From Hyphomicrobiales bacterium (GTDB lineage: Bacteria; Pseudomonadota; Alphaproteobacteria; Rhizobiales; Kaistiaceae): a stretch of DNA of 10,758 nt. The stretch covers positions 1 to 10,758 of the forward strand of contig JAFKJZ010000235.1 of assembly GCA_017305815.1 (NCBI GenBank), read 5' to 3'. Each line of letters starts with the position of its first letter. Positions within the stretch are counted from its first letter, which is position 1. The notes beneath the pieces are model-generated. The model was not told where the DNA came from. It ran no database searches and saw only the letters and a program-made list of their open reading frames with translations. The position numbers and the translations under genes are program-made. Shown in pieces: positions 6,737 through 10,758 of this stretch.

Positions 6737-8581
6737 ATGTCGGACGTTGCGAGCGCTCTCCTGGACATGGACACCCCTTTGACAGATCACCCCGGCGGGG
6801 AACTGGAACGCCTGATCCGCTCTCTCGATTGGAGCCGCAGCCCGCTCGGGCCGCGCTCCTCGTGGCCGGAATGTCTCGACGCTGCCGTGGATCTGATTCT
6901 GCCGGCGCAGGCGCAGATCGTCATCTTTGCCGGTCCCGAGTTCGTCGCCATCTACAACGACGCCTACGCGCCTACGATCGGCGACAAGCATCCCCATGCG
7001 CTCGGCCGGCCGGCCCGCGAATACTGGAGCGAGCTCTGGTCCGACCTGGAGCCGCTGCTCCAGCATGTTCGCACCACCGGCGAGACGATCTCCGCCAAGG
7101 ACCGGCGCTTCTACATCGAGCGGCACGGTTTTCCGGAATACGTCTATTTCGACATCTCCTACTCGCCCGTTCGCGACCATGCGGGCGTCGTGCAGGCAGT
7201 GCTCTGCATCGTCAGCGAGACGACGGCGCGCGTCGCGGCGCAGCACGCCCTGCAGGAGAGCGAGGCGCGGCTGCGCGCCCTGTTCCGCCAGGCGACGGGC
7301 GGCATCGCGCTGATCGATCTCGATGGCCGCTTCGCGATGGTCAATGACCGGTTCTGCGAGATCACCGGGCGCACCGAGGCGGAGCTGCTCCGGCTGCGGA
7401 TGCAGGACATCACCTTTCGCGACGACCTGCCGGCGACGGTCGCCCAGTTCGACAAGCTGCTGCAGCGAGGCGAGAGCGTCTCGATCGAGAAGCGCCTGGT
7501 CCGCAAGGACGGATCGCTCGTCTGGATCTCCAATTCGCTCGGCGCCGTGCGCGACGAGGCGGGCAGCATCCGTCAGGCGAGCGCCATCATCCTCGACATA
7601 TCCGACAGGCGGCGGACCGAGGCGCTGGAGCGGCGGCTCGCCGCCATCATCGCCTCCTCCGACGATGCCATCCTCGGCACCGATCTCGATATGCGGGTGA
7701 CGAGCTGGAACAATGGCGCGGCGCATCTCTATGGCTATTCGGCCGAGGAGGTGCTCGGCCTGCCGGTGACCTTCCTGGTGCCGGCGGACCGGCCCGACGA
7801 GGAAACCGCGATCATCGCCCGCATACGCGAAGGCGAGCGCGTCGAGCCGCACGAGACCAAGCGTCGTCACAAGGACGGCAGGCTGATCGACGTTTCGCTC
7901 ACCGTGTCGCCGATTCGCGACGAGCACGGCCGGATCGTCGGCGCCTCCAAGATCGCGCGCGACATCACCGAGCGGAAGGCGGCCGAACGGCTGCAGCATG
8001 TGCTGATGGGCGAGCTGCAGCATCGGGTCAAGAACGTCCTCGCCACCGTGCAGGCGATCGCCCGCCAGACTTTCGGCAGGGCGGAGGGCGGCGCGACCGA
8101 CACCTTCTTCGCCCGCCTGACCTCGCTCGCCCATGCGCATGATCTCCTGACCCGCGAGAACTGGAACGGCGCCGAGCTCTCCGCCGTGGTGGCGGACATC
8201 ATCGCGCCCTATCGGCCGGAGCAGTTCGAGGCGGCCGGACCGTCGCTTCGCCTGCCGCCGCGCTCGGTGCTGACGGTGTCGCTCGCCATGCACGAGCTCG
8301 CGACCAACGCGGCCAAATATGGTGCGCTCTCCGTTCCTCAGGGGCGGGTGGAGGTTCGCTGGGCGCTGCGTCCGGACGACCCGTCGCATTTCGAGCTGCA
8401 TTGGCGGGAGAGCGGCGGCCCGGCCGTGACTCCGCCGCTGCACAAGGGCTTCGGCACGCGGCTGATCCAGCAGGCGCTCGCCGCCGAGCTGCGCGGCGAG
8501 GTGCAGGTGATCTACGAGGCGGATGGCGTCGTCTGCCGCGTCCACGCGCCCGTGGTCAGCGACTGGGAACGCGGCGAATAG
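6737..8581 (+). CDS. PAS domain-containing HWE-family sensor histidine kinase
   Basis: The 614-residue product lacks membrane segments and should be a cytoplasmic sensor. In order it has an N-terminal PAS-like domain (about 20-165), a second PAS (about 175-295, with GGIALIDLDGRFAMVNDRF), a third PAS (about 300-420, with DAILGTDLDMRVTSWNNGAA), then the kinase core. The core has the phosphoacceptor His429 in GELQHRVKNVLATVQAIARQ, the N-box HELATNAAKYGALS (His519, Asn524) and the HWE signature with Trp556 and Glu558 in HWRESGGP. Key residues are intact. The ATG at 6737 is chosen for its GGGGAG ribosome binding site (6725-6730); the frame is open upstream but does not look coding. Family members phosphorylate single-domain or PhyR-type response regulators, and several sense light, redox or stress. 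No response regulator is adjacent, so it is an orphan here. Confidence 0.95.
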   Translation: MSDVASALLDMDTPLTDHPGGELERLIRSLDWSRSPLGPRSSWPECLDAAVDLILPAQAQIVIFAGPEFVAIYNDAYAPTIGDKHPHALGRPAREYWSELWSDLEPLLQHVRTTGETISAKDRRFYIERHGFPEYVYFDISYSPVRDHAGVVQAVLCIVSETTARVAAQHALQESEARLRALFRQATGGIALIDLDGRFAMVNDRFCEITGRTEAELLRLRMQDITFRDDLPATVAQFDKLLQRGESVSIEKRLVRKDGSLVWISNSLGAVRDEAGSIRQASAIILDISDRRRTEALERRLAAIIASSDDAILGTDLDMRVTSWNNGAAHLYGYSAEEVLGLPVTFLVPADRPDEETAIIARIREGERVEPHETKRRHKDGRLIDVSLTVSPIRDEHGRIVGASKIARDITERKAAERLQHVLMGELQHRVKNVLATVQAIARQTFGRAEGGATDTFFARLTSLAHAHDLLTRENWNGAELSAVVADIIAPYRPEQFEAAGPSLRLPPRSVLTVSLAMHELATNAAKYGALSVPQGRVEVRWALRPDDPSHFELHWRESGGPAVTPPLHKGFGTRLIQQALAAELRGEVQVIYEADGVVCRVHAPVVSDWERGE

Positions 8582-8593
8582 GGACCGCGCCCG

Positions 8594-8614
8594 GGCCGGC
8601 GGCCGGCGCCGGCC
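8594..8614. terminator. GC-only hairpin between convergent kinase and HD genes
   Basis: GGCCGGC (8594-8600) and GCCGGCC (8608-8614) form a perfect 7-bp stem with a 7-nt loop in the 32-nt gap between convergent stop codons, just touching the HD gene stop. Neither side has a T-run, so it may only slow RNA polymerase or protect 3' ends. Confidence 0.3.
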
Positions 8615-9270
8615 TATTCGCCCGGCTTCAGGTAGCCGCGCGCGACGCCCTCGGCGATGATCGCCTGCGCCGCTTCCCAGAGACTTGCCGACGACGCGCC
8701 GATCGGGCTCTTGCGTGCCGTGACGTCGACGCTGGTGACGCCTGGCGTGTGCCAGGTGCCACCGCCGGTGAAGAAATTGTGCAGCAGGGGCTGCAGCCGG
8801 TCGATGGCCCGCGCGAACCTGGCCTCGGCCGTCTCCCGCGCCTCGAATTCGTCCCAGAGTGCCCGGAGTTCCTCCGCCTGGTCCGCCGGCAGAAGCCCGA
8901 ATATCCGATCGGCGGCGATCTTCTCGCGGGCTTCCTGATCGGTCAGCGCGGCTGCGTCATAGATGAACGTGTCGCCGGCATCGATCTCGACGATGTCGTG
9001 GATCAGCAGCATCTTCAGCACGCGCGGCAGGTCGACGGCCTCGTCGGCATGCTCCGCAAGCACCATGGCCATCAGCGCGAGCTGCCAGCTGTGCTCGGCG
9101 TCGTTTTCGCGCCGGGATCCGTCGAGGAGCGGCGTGCGGCGGAGCACCTGCTTGAGCGCCTCGACCTCCAGGATGAACAGGAACTGCGGCCGCAGCCGCT
9201 CGTCGGGAAGCAGGTTCGCCATCTCGCGCGCGTTCAGGGTCACCGGGGCGGGCTTGGCTGGATCGTTCAT
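8614..9270 (-). CDS. HD domain-containing protein, HDDC2/YfbR-like (5'-deoxynucleotidase-type hydrolase)
   Basis: This 218-residue protein belongs to the HD hydrolase group close to HDDC2 and YfbR, which remove phosphate from deoxynucleoside monophosphates. The metal-binding residues are in place: His60 in RRENDAEHSW, His91-Asp92 in LLIHDIVEIDAGD, and Asp157 in ARAIDRLQPLLHNF. Length and order match the family. The substrate is inferred from the family only. The start at 9270 is uncertain because no good ribosome binding site precedes it; Met17 is an alternative, but residues 1-16 look plausible for the family. It is convergent with the HWE kinase and divergent from the SDR gene. Confidence 0.88.
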   Translation of the reverse strand: MNDPAKPAPVTLNAREMANLLPDERLRPQFLFILEVEALKQVLRRTPLLDGSRRENDAEHSWQLALMAMVLAEHADEAVDLPRVLKMLLIHDIVEIDAGDTFIYDAAALTDQEAREKIAADRIFGLLPADQAEELRALWDEFEARETAEARFARAIDRLQPLLHNFFTGGGTWHTPGVTSVDVTARKSPIGASSASLWEAAQAIIAEGVARGYLKPGE

Positions 9271-9444
9271 GGGCAGACCGTGGCAAGGGAGCGGGCAGTG
9301 GACGCGCAGAGGCGATGACGTGATCCGCGTAGTAGGCGCGGGAGGCGGTCCTGGCAAGAAGCCGGCCGCCGGTGCCCGCAGCCGTTCGGTCCCTGTTTGC
9401 CGGCTTACGAACCTGGAAGCGGACCGTTATGAGTGGCCCGCTCT

Positions 9445-9473
9445 GATCATCATCAGGCAGCATGATCGCGATC
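9445..9473. promoter_or_regulatory. Overlapping inverted repeats in the HD/SDR divergent region
   Basis: GATCAT (9445-9450) is mirrored by ATGATC (9462-9467), and the latter overlaps the perfect palindrome GATCGCGATC (9464-9473). They lie about 70-100 nt before the SDR gene in the 273-nt gap 9271-9543, where no clear -35/-10 pair was seen. The site could be an operator, but GATC-rich palindromes also arise by chance. Confidence 0.2.
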
Positions 9474-9543
9474 GTCGGGCCGTCTCGCCATGGCGGCGAG
9501 TTCTGCGCTACGGTGTTGATCCTCTCCGGAAAAGGTCCTTCAG

Positions 9544-10524
9544 ATGGCTCTGAGCATTCTCTTCGTCGGCGGCACCGGTCAGATCTCCTATCCCTGCGTC
9601 GAGCGCGCGGTGGCCGAGGGGCACGACGTCAGCGTCTTCAACCGCGGCAAGCGGGAGAGCGCGCTGCCGGCGGGCGTCACCTCCATCGTCGGCGACCTCG
9701 CCGGGCCGGAATATGCCGAGCTGGCCAGCAAGAATTTCGACGTCGTCTGCCAGTTCATCGCCTTCACGCCCGACCAGGTGGCGCGGGACATCGAGATCTT
9801 CACCGGCCATTGCGGCCAATACATCTTCATCTCGTCGGCATCGGTCTATGAAAAGCCGGCGCGTCATTACGTGATCACCGAGAAGACGCCGGCGATCAAT
9901 CCGTATTGGCCTTATAGCCAGGCCAAGATCGCCTGCGAGAAGCTGCTGGAGGCGGCCAAGGGGCTGGACTGGACCATCGTGCGTCCGAGCCATACGGTCC
10001 GCACCGGCCTGCCGATCATGATCGGCGACAGCGATGTCATGGCGCGCCGCATGCTCGACGGCGAGCCCACCATCGTCGCCGGCGACGGCCACACGCCCTG
10101 GACGCTGACCCGCTCGGTCGATTTCGCCGTGCCGTTCGTCGGCCTGTTCGGTAAGAAGGCGGCGCTGAACGACGTCTTCCACATCACCGGCGACCGGGCC
10201 CATATCTGGGACGACATCCAGAAGGCGATTGGTCGGCTGCTTGGCGTCGAGGCGAAGATCGTGCATGTCCCGACCGACACGCTGGTTCGTTACAATCCGG
10301 AGTGGATCGGTCCGCTGACCGGCGACAAGGCGTGGACGGCGATCTTCGACAATTCCAAGGTCAAGAGCGTGGCGGGCGATTTCCAGTGCGCCGAGAGCCT
10401 CGACGAGATCCTGGCCGAGCCGATCCGGCACCTGAAGCAGCGCCTCGCCGTCCAGCGCCCGCCACGCGGTGAGTTCGACGCGCTCGTCGACCGGATCTGC
10501 CGCGAACAGGCGGCGCTGGGCTAG
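9544..10524 (+). CDS. NAD-dependent epimerase/dehydratase family protein (extended SDR)
   Basis: The 326-residue product is an extended short-chain dehydrogenase/reductase. It has the N-terminal nucleotide-binding loop ILFVGGTGQIS (5-15), an acidic turn GDLAGPEY (50-57), and the active-site region with IFISSASVYEK (94-104) and the catalytic pair Tyr124 and Lys128 in PYSQAKIACE. The C-terminal half has the substrate-domain strands FHITGDRAHIWDDIQKAIGR. Such proteins act on nucleotide sugars or related carbonyl substrates, but nothing nearby fixes the substrate: no sugar-nucleotide or cell-wall genes are in the window. The ATG at 9544 has GGAAAAGG (9528-9535) at good spacing. It is divergent from the HD gene and convergent with the partial gene at the right edge. 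Confidence 0.9.
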   Translation: MALSILFVGGTGQISYPCVERAVAEGHDVSVFNRGKRESALPAGVTSIVGDLAGPEYAELASKNFDVVCQFIAFTPDQVARDIEIFTGHCGQYIFISSASVYEKPARHYVITEKTPAINPYWPYSQAKIACEKLLEAAKGLDWTIVRPSHTVRTGLPIMIGDSDVMARRMLDGEPTIVAGDGHTPWTLTRSVDFAVPFVGLFGKKAALNDVFHITGDRAHIWDDIQKAIGRLLGVEAKIVHVPTDTLVRYNPEWIGPLTGDKAWTAIFDNSKVKSVAGDFQCAESLDEILAEPIRHLKQRLAVQRPPRGEFDALVDRICREQAALG

Positions 10525-10572
10525 GTCGCCAGCCGTGGTTGAAGCGTCGCGGCTTCCTGCCGATCGGCGACC
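10524..10572. terminator. Possible terminator structure between convergent genes
   Basis: GGTCGCC (10524-10530) and GGCGACC (10566-10572) form a 7-bp outer stem. It encloses a smaller hairpin, GAAGC (10541-10545) with GCTTC (10552-10556). It begins at the SDR stop codon and has no T-run. It is the only structure seen in the 84-nt gap before the convergent partial gene. Confidence 0.3.
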
Positions 10573-10608
10573 GAACCGCCGAAGCGGATTCATTCGCGCC
10601 GGCAACCG

Positions 10609-10758
10609 TCAGGCGATGGCGCGCAGGGCGGGGGCCGGAGTTGGCGCTGGCTGGTAGCGAAGATCGACCACCTCGTCGACGCTCAGCCGGCGTTCGGTGG
10701 AGCCGATCCGATACTGCAGGTCGAGCGCACGCTCGAGACCCGGGCCGTCGATCTGCCC
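10609..10758 (-). CDS. C-terminal end of an unidentified protein (5' end outside window)
   Basis: The minus strand is open from the right edge to a TGA at 10611-10609, giving the last 49 residues of a protein. They read as a coding tail: GLERALDLQYRIGSTERRLS, then VDEVVDLRYQP, then a proline/alanine-rich end (PAPTPAPALRAIA). Third positions are GC-rich as in neighbouring genes. I do not recognise the family from this fragment. It is convergent with the SDR gene. Confidence 0.6.
   Translation of the reverse strand, partial: GQIDGPGLERALDLQYRIGSTERRLSVDEVVDLRYQPAPTPAPALRAIA

Noticed and set aside
6683..8545. Long open frame antisense to the HWE kinase (620 codons)
   Set aside because: The plus strand has every kinase motif. 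The antisense product has low-complexity shadow composition and no domain I recognise.

Overview
The window is very G+C-rich with strong third-position GC bias. Its gene content (Rsm22-type methyltransferase, GatB/YqeY protein divergent from carA, HWE-family histidine kinase with PAS domains, low-affinity iron permease family protein, SIMPL-domain protein) points to an alphaproteobacterium, most likely Hyphomicrobiales (Rhizobiales). The genus cannot be named from this sequence. It looks like ordinary chromosome: no rRNA, tRNA, insertion sequence, phage gene or CRISPR array is visible, and codon use is even throughout.

Layout. The left end (1-1006, minus strand) is a two-gene unit, a GatB/YqeY-domain protein followed by a truncated Rsm22-family methyltransferase. 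It is divergent from carA (1254-2498, plus), the small subunit of carbamoyl-phosphate synthase. The 247-bp gap holds a good sigma70-type promoter for each side. On the carA side it also holds a short arginine-rich reading frame overlapping a hairpin plus T-run, which looks like an attenuator. carA ends in a strong intrinsic terminator, and carB is not in the window. Next come a diacylglycerol-kinase-family lipid kinase (plus), a convergent terminator, a secreted SIMPL/DUF541 protein (minus) and, divergent from that, a type II NADH dehydrogenase (plus). A low-affinity iron permease family membrane protein follows, preceded by a sequence matching the EcfG general-stress sigma-factor promoter. 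A 58-residue orphan reading frame (minus) lies before a soluble three-PAS HWE histidine kinase (plus). The kinase is convergent with an HD-domain nucleotidase-like gene (minus), which is divergent from an extended-SDR epimerase/dehydratase-like gene (plus). The right edge cuts a minus-strand gene of which only the last 49 codons are present.

How the genes relate. Most are single-gene units in alternating orientation, so there is no evidence of one multi-gene system. The most interesting part is the carA leader. Its arginine-rich frame, overlapping terminator hairpin and competing alternative hairpin would fit arginine-sensing control of carbamoyl phosphate supply. Second is the EcfG-like promoter before the iron-permease-family gene. 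The HWE kinase belongs to a family that often feeds the general stress response, but no response regulator, NepR or EcfG gene is in the window, so any link is inference.
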